This document shows, piece by piece, positions 35,212-45,346 of a stretch of DNA of 64,000 bases. The notes under the pieces are model-generated. The model had not been told where the DNA came from and did not search any database. It saw nothing but the letters and a program-made list of their open reading frames with translations. A program made the position numbers and the translations under genes. This DNA is from Hafnia alvei (GTDB lineage Bacteria; Pseudomonadota; Gammaproteobacteria; Enterobacterales; Enterobacteriaceae), in the NCBI RefSeq assembly GCF_964063325.1, contig NZ_OZ061315.1, positions 2,480,001 to 2,544,000 of the forward strand. Reading direction: 5' to 3'. Within the stretch, counting starts at the first letter, position 1. Each line of letters begins with the position of its first letter.

Positions 35212-36363
35212 ATGAGTTCATCGTGTATAGAAGATCTAAGCGTGCAAAACAGTCAATGGTATCGAATTGCCAGTGAAATGTTGCAGTCGGCAGACATCGA
35301 GGTTAATGGCTCGCGCCCTTTTGATATTCGCGTTAAAAATCCACACTTTTTCAAACGCGTCTTGCAAGAAGGCTCACTCGGTCTGGGTGAGAGCTATATG
35401 GATGGCTGGTGGGAGTGCGACCGTTTAGATATTTTCTTTCAGAAGGTGCTGCGCGCTGGGCTTGAGAATCAGCTGCCACACCACATCAAAGACACCTTGC
35501 GTGTCGCAGCGGCGCGTCTTACCAATCTTCAATCGAAAAAACGTGCATGGATCGTCGGCAAGGAACACTACGACTTAGGAAATGATCTCTTCAGCCTAAT
35601 GCTCGATCCCTATATGCAATATTCCTGCGCCTACTGGAAAGATGCGACGACGCTAAAGCAGGCTCAGGAAGCTAAGCTAAAACTGATCTGTGAAAAGCTT
35701 CAACTGCGGCCAGGAATGACCCTGCTGGATATCGGCTGTGGCTGGGGCGGTCTGGCAGCTTATGCCGCGAAGAACTACGGCGTATCCGTTCACGGCGTCA
35801 CCATTTCAGCAGAGCAACAGAAAATGGCTCAGGAACGCTGTAAAGATTTAGACGTGCAGATTTTGCTACAAGACTACCGTGACTTGAACGCACAGTACGA
35901 TCGCATTGTGTCAGTGGGGATGTTCGAGCATGTCGGGCCAAAAAACTACCAAACCTACTTCAACGTGGTGGCGCGTAATTTGAAGCCTGATGGGCTTTTC
36001 TTACTGCATACTATTGGCGCAAACGAAACCAATATGCATGTGGATCCGTGGATCAATAAATATATCTTCCCTAATGGCTGCCTCCCCTCGGTTAAGCACA
36101 TCGCAACCACCAGTGAAGGTAAATTCGTGATGGAAGACTGGCACAATATTGGGGCTGATTACGACCGCACGTTGATGGCTTGGTATGAACGTTTCGTCCA
36201 GAATTGGCCGAAGATCGAGCATAACTATTCTCAACGCTTCTTCCGCATGTTTAGCTATTATCTCAATGCCTGCGCGGGGGCTTTCCGCGCTCGAGATATC
36301 CAGCTATGGCAAGTGGTGTTTTCTCCTCGCGGAACTGAAGGCGGCCTGCGCGTAGCGCGATAA
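35212..36363 (+). CDS. cfa: Cyclopropane-fatty-acyl-phospholipid synthase
   Basis: 383 residues from the ATG at 35212 with GGAG six bases upstream; this gives the E. coli start MSSSCIE. SAM-binding LLDIGCGWGGLA, the active-site region MFEHVGPKNY and Cys354 in LNACAGAFRARD are present. It methylenates cis double bonds of membrane phospholipids as cells enter stationary phase. An upstream in-frame ATG at 35185 has no ribosome-binding site. E. coli has ribC downstream; here htpX follows instead. Confidence 0.96.
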   Translation: MSSSCIEDLSVQNSQWYRIASEMLQSADIEVNGSRPFDIRVKNPHFFKRVLQEGSLGLGESYMDGWWECDRLDIFFQKVLRAGLENQLPHHIKDTLRVAAARLTNLQSKKRAWIVGKEHYDLGNDLFSLMLDPYMQYSCAYWKDATTLKQAQEAKLKLICEKLQLRPGMTLLDIGCGWGGLAAYAAKNYGVSVHGVTISAEQQKMAQERCKDLDVQILLQDYRDLNAQYDRIVSVGMFEHVGPKNYQTYFNVVARNLKPDGLFLLHTIGANETNMHVDPWINKYIFPNGCLPSVKHIATTSEGKFVMEDWHNIGADYDRTLMAWYERFVQNWPKIEHNYSQRFFRMFSYYLNACAGAFRARDIQLWQVVFSPRGTEGGLRVAR

Positions 36364-36385
36364 TATCTGATGGTTATCGGATAGT

Positions 36386-36411
36386 AAAAAGGAGCCCAAA
36401 GGCTCCTTTTT
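36386..36411 (+). terminator. Terminator of cfa
   Basis: AAAAAGGAGCC CAAA GGCTCCTTTTT, symmetric and able to act for cfa and for the convergent htpX. Confidence 0.88.
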
Positions 36412-36451
36412 GTTTGTCGCTAGCTATTTGGCCACCGATGGCAAACCTGAA

Positions 36452-37333
36452 TTACTTCAGATATTGGCCGGTACGTAAGGCTTCAATACGCTTATCCAAC
36501 GGCGGATGTGACAGGAACAGTTCGCTAAATGATTTATTACGACCATTGATGCAAAATGCCATCATGCTCCCTTCTTCCTGCGGCTCATAGCTTGTTTTCA
36601 AGCGTTGTAGTGCAGCGATCATTTTTTCACGCCCTACTAAATTAGCCGACCCCGCATCAGCGCGGAATTCACGATAACGCGAGAACCACATAGTAATAAT
36701 GCTCGCTAAGATCCCGAATACAATCTCCAATACCATGGATACCGCGAAATAAATCATTGGGTTGCCGCTGCTGCTTTCACCCTCATCGCGGTTGCCCGAC
36801 AAGAATCCAGCAGCTACCTGAGCGATCAGGCGCGAGATGAAGATAACGAAGGTGTTCACCACGCCCTGAACCAGCGTCATCGTCACCATATCACCATTGG
36901 CAACGTGGCTGATTTCGTGCGCGAGCACGGCTTCGGCCTCATCACGACTCATGTTTTGCAATAAACCGGTGCTCACCGCCACCAGTGATGCATTGCGACG
37001 CGCACCTGTTGCGAATGCGTTCATATCCGGTGCGTGGTAAATCGCAACCTGCGGCATATCAATACCTGCCTGCTGAGACTGACGGCGGACGGTCTCAACC
37101 AACCAACGCTCTGTCTCATTGCGTGGTTGCTCGATAACTTCTCCCCCAACCGAACGCAAAGCCATCCACTTAGACATCAACAGCGAAACAATAGAACCAC
37201 CAAAGCCGAACAGCAGTGCCATCACCATCAGCCCTTGCACGCTGCTGGACTGGATCCCTGTCAGGCTTAACACCACACCAAACACCAGCATGACAGCAAG
37301 GTTGGTTAGCAGGAACAAAGCGATACGCATCAT
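36452..37333 (-). CDS. htpX: Membrane metalloprotease HtpX
   Basis: 293 residues, M48 family. Two N-terminal membrane helices, then the zinc motif HEISH at about residue 139, and two further membrane segments (VVNTFVIFISRLIAQVAAGF and IYFAVSMVLEIVFGILASIITMW in pieces). EFRADAGSANL supplies the third zinc ligand Glu. It degrades misfolded inner membrane proteins and overlaps in function with FtsH. In E. coli it is under CpxR and sigma-32 control. It lies downstream of prc on the same strand. Confidence 0.95.
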   Translation of the reverse strand: MMRIALFLLTNLAVMLVFGVVLSLTGIQSSSVQGLMVMALLFGFGGSIVSLLMSKWMALRSVGGEVIEQPRNETERWLVETVRRQSQQAGIDMPQVAIYHAPDMNAFATGARRNASLVAVSTGLLQNMSRDEAEAVLAHEISHVANGDMVTMTLVQGVVNTFVIFISRLIAQVAAGFLSGNRDEGESSSGNPMIYFAVSMVLEIVFGILASIITMWFSRYREFRADAGSANLVGREKMIAALQRLKTSYEPQEEGSMMAFCINGRNKSFSELFLSHPPLDKRIEALRTGQYLK

Positions 37334-37640
37334 GTTATTTATTAATCCTCATTTATGGAGCACGCATTATGCGATGCATATACTCGTTTTACTTCAAGTG
37401 GCAGAAACATTAGCAACTCTTGTTTGCTACTTTCATGCAACTCGAATGATTTAGTGTATAGATCGTAAGGCCATCTGCGCGGGATTCAAGTGGTGTTAAG
37501 CAATAACACACTAAAGAAACATAACTTTACAATTTGACGTACTAAAAATCACATAATTGACTATTTCCCAACCATTCAGCCAGAACGGCAGACATAAAAA
37601 AAGAGCGATTTCTCGCTCTTTTTACTGTCACCGTGCTCGC
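37334..37640. other. prc/htpX intergenic region
   Basis: 307 bases. A strong minus-strand terminator for prc (AAAAAGAGCGA..TCGCTCTTTTT, 37596-37624) lies at the right, so htpX must have its own promoter in the remaining AT-rich 260 bases. No gene is seen. Confidence 0.65.
37596..37624 (-). terminator. Terminator of prc
   Basis: Read on the minus strand, AAAAAGAGCGAG AAAT CGCTCTTTTTTT sits 16 bases after the prc stop codon. Confidence 0.9.
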
Positions 37641-39671
37641 TTATTTTGAGCTGCCCTGCATTTGCTGAGCAAGATCAAGCGCAATTTTTACCGTTTCATC
37701 CAAGTAAGGATCGGGCTCTTGATAATCTTTTGGCAAATCATCAAGTGATTTAATTGGCTTTTTGCCCGCAACTTTCAGGCGTTCATTAATGCGTTTCAGG
37801 CGGGTTGCATCATCATCTTTGTTCTCTTTCTCACGCTGTGCATAGTTAAGAGAGACGATATTTTTGCGATCTTTGAGCGCTTTATAGTGAGCGATGTCCT
37901 GCTCAATATATTGGAACTCAGGATTCGACGCGATACGCTGATTGTGATCGGCTAACAGAACCGGATCAAACTTCTGCACATCCCCGGCTTTATCGTAGGT
38001 AGCCGCTTTAATGCTATCCCAAGGCAAGGCGTTGTCTTCAAAGCTTTCGCCAGTATCAATCGATTCCAGCCCCGTCGGCATAATAATATCTGGTGTCACG
38101 CCTTTACGCTGAGTACTACCGCCGTTAATACGGTAGAACTTCTGGATTGTGTATTGAACTGAACCCAGCTCCGGCCACTCTGGACGCAGCATCTGATCGT
38201 AAATACGATTTACCGAACGATATTGCTGCACGGTACCTTTACCGAAGGTTGGTTCACCAACAATCAGCGCACGATCGTAATCCTGCATAGCCGCAGCGAA
38301 GATTTCTGACGCTGACGCACTGAAGCGATCAACCAGAACTACCAGCGGGCCTTTATAGTAAACAACGCCGTCGGTATCCGCATCTTCACGAATTTTACCG
38401 TTATTATCGCGCACCTGAACAACAGGACCGTTAGGAATAAACAGGCCAGAAAGCGATACCGCTTCGGTTAACGCACCGCCGCCGTTGCTGCGCAGATCGA
38501 TAATCACGCTGCTCACGTTCTGTTTTTCCAGCTTCTGCAGCTGTACTTTGACGTCGTCGGTCAGGCCGACGTAGAAGCCAGGAATATCCAGAACCCCGAC
38601 TTTCTTGCCATCAACGGTTTTCACGCTCATTTTCACCGCGCGATCTTCCAAGCGGATCCGTTCACGCGTTAACGTGATAGTGCGTGTTTTGGTACCCTTA
38701 CCTGCTGGCAGAATTTCCAAACGAACTTTGCTGCCTTTTGGCCCTTTGATCAACTCAACCACGTCATCAAGACGCCAGCCAATCACATCTACCATCGGTT
38801 TGCCCGGCTGGCCAACGCCAACGATGCGATCGCCAACTTTGAGAGATTTACTCTTCGCTGCAGGTCCACCGGCAACCATCGAGTTAATCTGGGTATAGTC
38901 GTCTTCGGTCTGCTGAAGCACTGCACCGATACCTTCCAGAGACAGGCTCATTTCGGTATTAAACTGCTCAGTATTACGCGGGGACAGATAGTTGGTATGG
39001 GGATCAATCTCATGCGCAAACGCGTTCATGAACAGTTGGAAAACGTCTTCGCTTTTGCTTTGAGTGAGACGTTTAATCGCAAACTGGTAGCGTTTGGTCA
39101 GGATTTTTTGAATCTCTGGCCAATCTTTACCGGCCAGTTTCAGGTTCAATTCATCGTATTTAACTTTGGCTTCCCAAAGCTTATTCAACTCTTCCGTGCT
39201 GGTTGGCCACGGTGATTTGCTACGGTCGACATCAATGGTGTCGTTACCGTCGAAAGTCATCGGAGATTTCAGCAAGGACAGTGCATATTCGTAGCGTTCG
39301 AAGCGACGTTTTTGTGCCAAATTAAACAGCGCATAAGCGGTATCTAATTGGCCGGATTTTAACTCATCATCCAGCGCCGTCTCACGGTCTTTGAACTGCG
39401 CAACGTCAGAGGCCAACAACACGTTATGGTTGTAGTCCAACATATTGAGGTAACGCGCAAAGATCTTTTTAGAAAAATCATCGTTCAAATCGAACTGACG
39501 ATAATGAGAGCGCGTAAAACGTGACGTCACCCGTTCACTGACGGTCGCGTGCTGCGGCTCTTGGCGCAACTGCGGTAACTGATTAATGTTGTAAGCAACA
39601 TTATCAGCCGCAAAGCTGGCACCAGCGAATAACGCCAGGGCTATCGCTGATACCCTGAAAAATTTGTTCAT
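37641..39671 (-). CDS. prc: Tail-specific periplasmic protease Prc (Tsp)
   Basis: 676 residues from the ATG at 39671 (MNKFFRVSAIALALFAGASFA signal peptide in pieces). An N-terminal helical domain, a PDZ domain around LEGIGAVLQ...GDRIVGVGQ, and the S41 protease core follow. The Ser in RFSASASEIFAAAMQ and the Lys in GEPTFGKGTVQQ form the catalytic dyad. It degrades SsrA-like tagged and misfolded periplasmic proteins and, with NlpI, trims the endopeptidase MepS. It is 19 bases downstream of proQ. Confidence 0.96.
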   Translation of the reverse strand: MNKFFRVSAIALALFAGASFAADNVAYNINQLPQLRQEPQHATVSERVTSRFTRSHYRQFDLNDDFSKKIFARYLNMLDYNHNVLLASDVAQFKDRETALDDELKSGQLDTAYALFNLAQKRRFERYEYALSLLKSPMTFDGNDTIDVDRSKSPWPTSTEELNKLWEAKVKYDELNLKLAGKDWPEIQKILTKRYQFAIKRLTQSKSEDVFQLFMNAFAHEIDPHTNYLSPRNTEQFNTEMSLSLEGIGAVLQQTEDDYTQINSMVAGGPAAKSKSLKVGDRIVGVGQPGKPMVDVIGWRLDDVVELIKGPKGSKVRLEILPAGKGTKTRTITLTRERIRLEDRAVKMSVKTVDGKKVGVLDIPGFYVGLTDDVKVQLQKLEKQNVSSVIIDLRSNGGGALTEAVSLSGLFIPNGPVVQVRDNNGKIREDADTDGVVYYKGPLVVLVDRFSASASEIFAAAMQDYDRALIVGEPTFGKGTVQQYRSVNRIYDQMLRPEWPELGSVQYTIQKFYRINGGSTQRKGVTPDIIMPTGLESIDTGESFEDNALPWDSIKAATYDKAGDVQKFDPVLLADHNQRIASNPEFQYIEQDIAHYKALKDRKNIVSLNYAQREKENKDDDATRLKRINERLKVAGKKPIKSLDDLPKDYQEPDPYLDETVKIALDLAQQMQGSSK

Positions 39672-39690
39672 GCCTTGGCTGGCCTCCGTA

Positions 39691-40398
39691 TCAGAACTGC
39701 AAGTGTTCTGCGCGCACAATCATCGCCAGACCGTTAGAAAGCTGAACGCGTACACCATCTTTGGTGATTTCCAATACGGAAGCGTCCATCGCACTTTTAC
39801 CTGCGCTGACTTTTACGCCCTGACCTACGGTCAGTTTAGTAATGTCAGTCACCGGTACAGCACGCGGTTTAGCTGATTCTGTGTTCGCGCGAGGCGTGCG
39901 ATCCTGTTGCGGGCGAGGAGTGCGTGGTTTACGCACTTCTTTATCACCGTTAGCAGCATCGGTACGACGTGCAGCAGGTTTTTTACCCGCTGGACGTGGG
40001 CGACGATTCTCAGTCGTTTCCCCAGCCTCACGTTTTTTCGCCTGCTGTTCTGCACGTTGTGCTTGAACTCGCGCTTTGGCTTCTTCTAACTGTTGACGAG
40101 CGTGTTCCACATGCTGCTCTTCCAGCACACCACACGAATTACCGTCAAGATCGACTCGTTCCGCACCCACTTTCACGCCGTGCAGATAACGCCAGCTTGA
40201 GGTGTACAGACGGAGCGCTGAACGTAGCTGAGTCTTGCTCAGTCCGTTTTCATCTCCCTGCATCCGCTCAACCAGATCCTGAAAGATACCGATTTTCAAC
40301 GGACGTGCTTCGCCCTCTGCGCTAAAGCACTGCGGGAAACGCTGGGCTAAAAATGCAATGACTTCTTTACTACTATTCAACTTGGGTTGATTTTCCAT
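39691..40398 (-). CDS. proQ: RNA chaperone ProQ
   Basis: 235 residues. The N-terminal FinO-like domain (VIAFLAQRFPQCFSAEGEARPLKIGI in pieces; WRYLHGVKVGAERVDLDG) binds RNA hairpins and 3' ends. A basic, Ala/Lys/Arg/Pro-rich linker follows, and a C-terminal Tudor-like domain ends with VQLSNGLAMIVRAEHLQF. It is a global small-RNA binder; in E. coli it was first found through ProP osmoregulation. It lies directly upstream of prc, giving a proQ-prc operon. Confidence 0.95.
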   Translation of the reverse strand: MENQPKLNSSKEVIAFLAQRFPQCFSAEGEARPLKIGIFQDLVERMQGDENGLSKTQLRSALRLYTSSWRYLHGVKVGAERVDLDGNSCGVLEEQHVEHARQQLEEAKARVQAQRAEQQAKKREAGETTENRRPRPAGKKPAARRTDAANGDKEVRKPRTPRPQQDRTPRANTESAKPRAVPVTDITKLTVGQGVKVSAGKSAMDASVLEITKDGVRVQLSNGLAMIVRAEHLQF

Positions 40399-40499
40399 GA
40401 AATTTCCTGATTACAACGGGTTTGCCAACCAGCGATGGCATGAACAGGCGACATTATAATGGCGCTACCGCCAAAAGCCACGCCATACGCACGACAACC

Positions 40500-40991
40500 T
40501 TATGCAAATGTCACAAATTTTGTGCTGTCGCACTCTTTTAAGTGTTCAGAAAGAGCAGAAGCCACTGATTTTAAACCATTTTCATCTTCTTTATCGAATC
40601 GGTCATAAACTGTGCTATCGATATCTAAAACCCCAATAACTTGTCCATTTACCTCAATAGGCAGCACAATTTCAGCATTGCTGGCTGCATCACAGGCAAT
40701 ATGACCGGCAAAAGCGTGCACATCGGCAACGCGTTGGATCTCATTTTTGGCAAACGCAGTACCACATACACCTTTACCTACAGGAATTCGCACACAGGCT
40801 AATTTCCCTTGGAAAGGCGCAAGTACCAGCGTATTACCATCAATCAAATAGAATCCGACCCAGTTAACATCCTCTAATCGCTCGTAAATTAGCGCACTTG
40901 CATTGGATAATGTTGCGATAAAGTTATATTCGCCGCTGCTTAGAGCAGCTAAATCACGCGCTAGGTCGGCATAAAACTCTTTTTTACTCAT
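40500..40991 (-). CDS. msrC: Free methionine-R-sulfoxide reductase MsrC (YebR)
   Basis: 163 residues forming a GAF domain. The three catalytic cysteines of the family occur in ACVRIPVG, GVCGTAF and IACDAASNAEIVLP. WVGFYLIDGNTLVLAPFQGK and GVLDIDSTVYDRF are diagnostic. It reduces free L-methionine-(R)-sulfoxide and protects against oxidants. A 101-base gap separates it from proQ, and letA is divergent, as in E. coli. Confidence 0.94.
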   Translation of the reverse strand: MSKKEFYADLARDLAALSSGEYNFIATLSNASALIYERLEDVNWVGFYLIDGNTLVLAPFQGKLACVRIPVGKGVCGTAFAKNEIQRVADVHAFAGHIACDAASNAEIVLPIEVNGQVIGVLDIDSTVYDRFDKEDENGLKSVASALSEHLKECDSTKFVTFA

Positions 40992-41221
40992 GTAAATCTC
41001 GTTATCTTGTTACTGGACGACAGCCATAAGGCCCGAATACGTCACATAAAATAAGCATTAAATGCGTTATCACACAAGGCCTATCCAACATCACTACACT
41101 TTAACTCGTTACACATTGTATCTTTACATCAGTTAGACCTACATTTTTATAACAACCATTCTGTTTTAAGGCCATCAATGCGATACTTTCACCCTTTGCG
41201 CCAGCCATCCTGCGTTTCTGA

Positions 41222-42466
41222 ATGAATATCACTCGAATTACTGCGCTACCCGAACAGCACATCAAACGTTGCCACGAATGCGACTATGTTTTCCAACTAC
41301 CTGAGCTGGATAAAAATCATACTGCATACTGCCCACGTTGCTGTGCCAAAATTTGCTCTGGACGTGATTGGTCCATGACGCGCTTAACCGCGCTGTCTAT
41401 TGCAATTTTGCTACTGATGCCGTTTGCCTTAAACGAGCCGCTGATTCAAATCCGCCTGCTAGGAACGACGATTTATGCCAGCTTGATTGAAGGTATTTGG
41501 CAAATGGCGATCCAAGGGGACCCGGTCACGGCCAGCATGGTGGCATTTTGTACCGTAGGCGCCCCGCTGACGCTTCCGCTCTCCATTCTTTATCTACGGT
41601 TCGGCCATAAACTAGGCATGAATCTGCGCCCAGTGTTATTGATGCTGGACAGATTAAAAGAGTGGATCATGCTCGATATCTATCTTATCGGCATGGGCGT
41701 AGCCTGTATAAAGGTTCAGGAATATGCGGATATCAACGTAGGAAACGCTTTTTTTGCCTACGTGATGATGACGTTACTCACACTGGTCACATTGATTCAT
41801 CTTAATCTGAATCAACTGTGGGAGCGGTTTTATCCACGAACCCAGCCCAAAACGTCACCGTATGAAATGAAACTCTGCTGTGCCTGCCACTATACTGGGC
41901 TACCTGATGAACGAGGCCGCTGCCCGCGTTGCCATACCACGTTGCATGCTCGTCAGCCCTACAGCCTACAAAAAACATGGGCCGCGCTGATTGCTGCCAT
42001 CGTGATGCTTTTCCCCGCCAATATGCTGCCCATCTCAATTTTGTACGTGAACGGCGTGCGGATGGAAGACACCATTTTTTCTGGCGTAGTTTCGTTAGCA
42101 ACCTCGGGCAATATTCCTATTGCAGCAATCGTATTTATTGCCAGTATTTTAGTTCCTTTCACTAAGGTGATTGTGATGCTGTTCTTATTGATCAGCATCC
42201 AATTTAAAACCCAGCACAGCCTAAAAACACGCATGCGTCTACTACGCTTAGTGACGTGGATTGGCCGCTGGTCGATGCTCGATCTTTTTGTTATCGCGTT
42301 AATGATGTCGTTGGTTAATCGCGACCAGCTACTTTCTTTTACTATGGGACCGGCGGCCTTCTATTTTGGTGCCGCCGTATTCCTAACCATCCTTGCCGTA
42401 GAATGGTTAGACAGCCGACTGATTTGGGATGCTCATGCAACAGGAAACGCCGAATATACCGACTAA
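41222..42466 (+). CDS. letA: LetA (YebS), inner membrane partner of LetB
   Basis: 414 residues, PqiA family. Two zinc-ribbon cytoplasmic motifs (CHECDYVFQLP..CPRC and CCACHYTG..CPRC) each precede a four-helix membrane unit; the helices include LTALSIAILLLMPFAL and AALIAAIVMLFPANMLPISI. It is thought to load lipids into the LetB tunnel. It overlaps letB by 32 bases. Its N-terminus is about 13 residues shorter than that of E. coli. Confidence 0.94.
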   Translation: MNITRITALPEQHIKRCHECDYVFQLPELDKNHTAYCPRCCAKICSGRDWSMTRLTALSIAILLLMPFALNEPLIQIRLLGTTIYASLIEGIWQMAIQGDPVTASMVAFCTVGAPLTLPLSILYLRFGHKLGMNLRPVLLMLDRLKEWIMLDIYLIGMGVACIKVQEYADINVGNAFFAYVMMTLLTLVTLIHLNLNQLWERFYPRTQPKTSPYEMKLCCACHYTGLPDERGRCPRCHTTLHARQPYSLQKTWAALIAAIVMLFPANMLPISILYVNGVRMEDTIFSGVVSLATSGNIPIAAIVFIASILVPFTKVIVMLFLLISIQFKTQHSLKTRMRLLRLVTWIGRWSMLDLFVIALMMSLVNRDQLLSFTMGPAAFYFGAAVFLTILAVEWLDSRLIWDAHATGNAEYTD

Positions 42467-45065
42467 CGCAACGCTACGACGTAAACGCCGTATCTCACCG
42501 TTTTGGTTATTACCTTTTATCGCCCTTCTGATTGCAGGCTGGTTAATCTATTCCACAATGCAAGAGCGCGGCGATACCGTCATTATCGATTTCCAGTCGG
42601 CGGCAGGCTTGGTGGCTGGCCGAACGCCGGTACGTTATCAAGGCGTTGAAGTCGGCACGGTGCAAAAAATAGCGCTCAGCAATGACCTCAACAAAATTGA
42701 AGTCAGCGTAAGCATTAAAAGCGATATGAAAGACGCCCTGCGTGATGGCACTCAGTTTTGGCTCGTCACGCCCAAAGCCTCTCTGGCCGGGATCTCAGGG
42801 TTAGACGCGCTAGTCGGCGGTAACTACATTGGGATGATGCCGGGTACGGGTAAGCCGAGCCAACATTTCGTCGCATTGGATACTCAGCCCAAATTCCGCC
42901 TTAATACCGGTGAATTGCTCATCCACCTGTTTGCTCCTGACTTAGGTTCTCTAAGCACCGGCTCATTGGTCTATTACCGCAAAATTCCGGTGGGTAAAGT
43001 CTACGATTTTACCATTGCTGAAAACCAGCAAGGCGTTAGCATCGATGTACTTATCGATAAGCGCTTTGCTAATTTGGTGAAAGACAACAGTCGTTTCTGG
43101 AATGTCTCTGGTTTCAAAGGTGATTTTGCCTTAGACGGCATTTCGGTGCAGATGGAAAGCATGGCCGCGTTAGTGAATGGGGCCATTGCCTTTGACTCAC
43201 CCCACGGAGGCAAGCAGGCCGTAGCCAATCACAACTACACGCTCTATCCCGATTTGGCTCACAGCCAGCGCGGCGTCGTCATCGGTTTAGATTTACCCAA
43301 TGGCGATGGCCTCACAGCGGACAGAACGCCTCTTATTTACCAAGGGTTGCAGGTCGGCACGCTCACCAAAATGACGTTGGAGAAAGACAGCAAAGTCAGC
43401 GGTGAATTAACGATTGATCCTAGCATCGTCGATCTGATGCGCAGTGGAACCCGCATCAAAATGACCAGCCCTCGCCTCAGCTTGGATAATGCCAAACTGA
43501 GCCAGCTGCTCACGGGTAACGTATTTGAACTGCTCCCTGGCGAAGGTGAACCACAAAACCATTTCGCCGTACTGCCTAGCGCAGAGTCACTGTTACAGCA
43601 GCCTAATATCCTTAAGCTATCGCTCAGCGCATCACAAAGCTATGGCGTGGACGTTGGCCAGCCTATCAGCATGAACGGGATTAAAATTGGCCAAGTCCTT
43701 CATCGGGTTCTGAAAGATAACTCGGTTGTCTTCGACGTCGCTATCGAGCCGCAGTATCGCAGCCGGATTCATGCCGACAGCAAGTTTGTGGTCAACAGCC
43801 GTCTTGACGTTAAGTTTGGTGTTGACGGTGTTCAATTGCTTGGTGCAAGCGCACAAGAATGGCTAGATGGCGGTATTCGCGTCATCCCGGGCAGCAAAGG
43901 TGAACCCAAGGATAAATACCCGCTCTACCAAAACAGTGAACATGCTGAGCAAGGCATTACCGGTAATCTTCCGCCATCAACCCTGACTTTGCGCGCAGAA
44001 ACCTTACCTGACATTCAAGCGGGTTCCGTTGTGCTGTATCGTAAATTCCAAGTTGGGGAAATTGTTGATGTTCGTCCTAAATCCAATGAATTTGAAATCG
44101 ATGTTTATATTCAACCGGCCTACCGAAAGCTGCTTACGCCGCAAACTATTTTCTGGGCGGAAGGCGGAGCTAAAGTCCAGCTCAACGGCAGCGGATTGAC
44201 GATTCAAGCATCTCCGCTAGATCGCGCAATCAAAGGCGCGGTTAGCTTCGACAATATAGAGGGCGTTAGCGTTACCAAGGGGCAGAAGCTTGAGCTTTAT
44301 GCTTCAGAAACGGCGGCCAGAGCGATTGGGAGCCAGATCACCCTGCGCACCTACGATGCTTCAAAACTCTCAGCCGGAATGCCAATTCGCTATCTCGGCA
44401 TCGATATTGGACAGGTTGAATCGCTAAAACTCTCCAACGAACGCAACGAAGTGTTAGCGAAAGCGGTGCTTTATCCCGAATATGTGGACTCCTTTGCACG
44501 CCAAGGAACGCGCTTCTCCATCGTTACACCGGAGATTTCAGCTACCGGCGTCAGTAATTTAGAAACCCTGCTACAGCCCTACATCAACTTAGAACCAGGT
44601 CATGGACGCACCATGCGAACCTTTGAGCTGCAACAAGCCTCTATCGCTGATTCACGCTACCTCGATGGACTGAGCGTGATTGTCGATGCGCCAGAGACGG
44701 GATCGCTGCAAATTGGTACTCCGGTTCTTTTCCGAGGTATCGAAGTGGGTACCGTGACGGGCCTCTATCTGGGCTCGATGTCTGACCGCGTGCACGTAGC
44801 GCTGCGCATCAGCAAGAAATACCAAAAACTGGTGCGTGAAAACTCAGTATTCTGGCTGGCATCAGGCTATAACGTCGAGTTTGGATTAACGGGCGGTATG
44901 GTTAAAACTGGCACGTTCCAGCAATTTATTCGCGGCGGCATCGCCTTTGCCACACCACCAACTACGCCGCTCGCGCCACAGGCTCAACCGAATACGCACT
45001 ACCTGCTTAATGATAATGCGCCGGATAAATGGCAAAGCTGGGGCACTGCAATCCCTCTTCGCTAG
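42435..45065 (+). CDS. letB: LetB (YebT), seven-MCE-domain lipid transport tunnel
   Basis: 876 residues from the ATG at 42435 (MQQETPN), nearly equal to E. coli LetB (877). One N-terminal inner-membrane helix (FWLLPFIALLIAGWLIYS) is followed by seven MCE repeats of about 115 residues. Each MCE repeat begins with a GxxxxGTPVRYQGVEVG-like element: near residues 48, 163, 290, 405, 520, 645 and 765. The hexamer stacks into a tube spanning the periplasm for lipid traffic between membranes. A strong terminator follows. Confidence 0.95.
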   Translation: MQQETPNIPTNATLRRKRRISPFWLLPFIALLIAGWLIYSTMQERGDTVIIDFQSAAGLVAGRTPVRYQGVEVGTVQKIALSNDLNKIEVSVSIKSDMKDALRDGTQFWLVTPKASLAGISGLDALVGGNYIGMMPGTGKPSQHFVALDTQPKFRLNTGELLIHLFAPDLGSLSTGSLVYYRKIPVGKVYDFTIAENQQGVSIDVLIDKRFANLVKDNSRFWNVSGFKGDFALDGISVQMESMAALVNGAIAFDSPHGGKQAVANHNYTLYPDLAHSQRGVVIGLDLPNGDGLTADRTPLIYQGLQVGTLTKMTLEKDSKVSGELTIDPSIVDLMRSGTRIKMTSPRLSLDNAKLSQLLTGNVFELLPGEGEPQNHFAVLPSAESLLQQPNILKLSLSASQSYGVDVGQPISMNGIKIGQVLHRVLKDNSVVFDVAIEPQYRSRIHADSKFVVNSRLDVKFGVDGVQLLGASAQEWLDGGIRVIPGSKGEPKDKYPLYQNSEHAEQGITGNLPPSTLTLRAETLPDIQAGSVVLYRKFQVGEIVDVRPKSNEFEIDVYIQPAYRKLLTPQTIFWAEGGAKVQLNGSGLTIQASPLDRAIKGAVSFDNIEGVSVTKGQKLELYASETAARAIGSQITLRTYDASKLSAGMPIRYLGIDIGQVESLKLSNERNEVLAKAVLYPEYVDSFARQGTRFSIVTPEISATGVSNLETLLQPYINLEPGHGRTMRTFELQQASIADSRYLDGLSVIVDAPETGSLQIGTPVLFRGIEVGTVTGLYLGSMSDRVHVALRISKKYQKLVRENSVFWLASGYNVEFGLTGGMVKTGTFQQFIRGGIAFATPPTTPLAPQAQPNTHYLLNDNAPDKWQSWGTAIPLR

Positions 45066-45073
45066 CCCTGAAC

Positions 45074-45103
45074 AAAAACACCGCCGACTGGCGGTGTTTT
45101 TTT
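45074..45103 (+). terminator. Terminator of letAB
   Basis: AAAAACACCGCC GACT GGCGGTGTTTTTTT: an eight-base GC-rich stem and seven Ts just after letB. Confidence 0.92.
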
Positions 45104-45346
45104 AGTTTATAATGGGTACGACTTCTGAGAAAAGCATCGCCCTTCCACTTCATTCTCCAACCCCAAAAATGCCACGCTTAACGTTATGCGTTAAAGATAA
45201 AATAGAGCAACGCTTTACTAATGGCATAATCTCTCGTGCAAGCTCATCTCCCATCAAAAGAAAGACTTAACATTTGCTTTAGTTATCTTCAACAGCATAA
45301 TTGGCTAAAAACTGGCAAAAAAAAAACCGTCGACTACTCTTAAATA

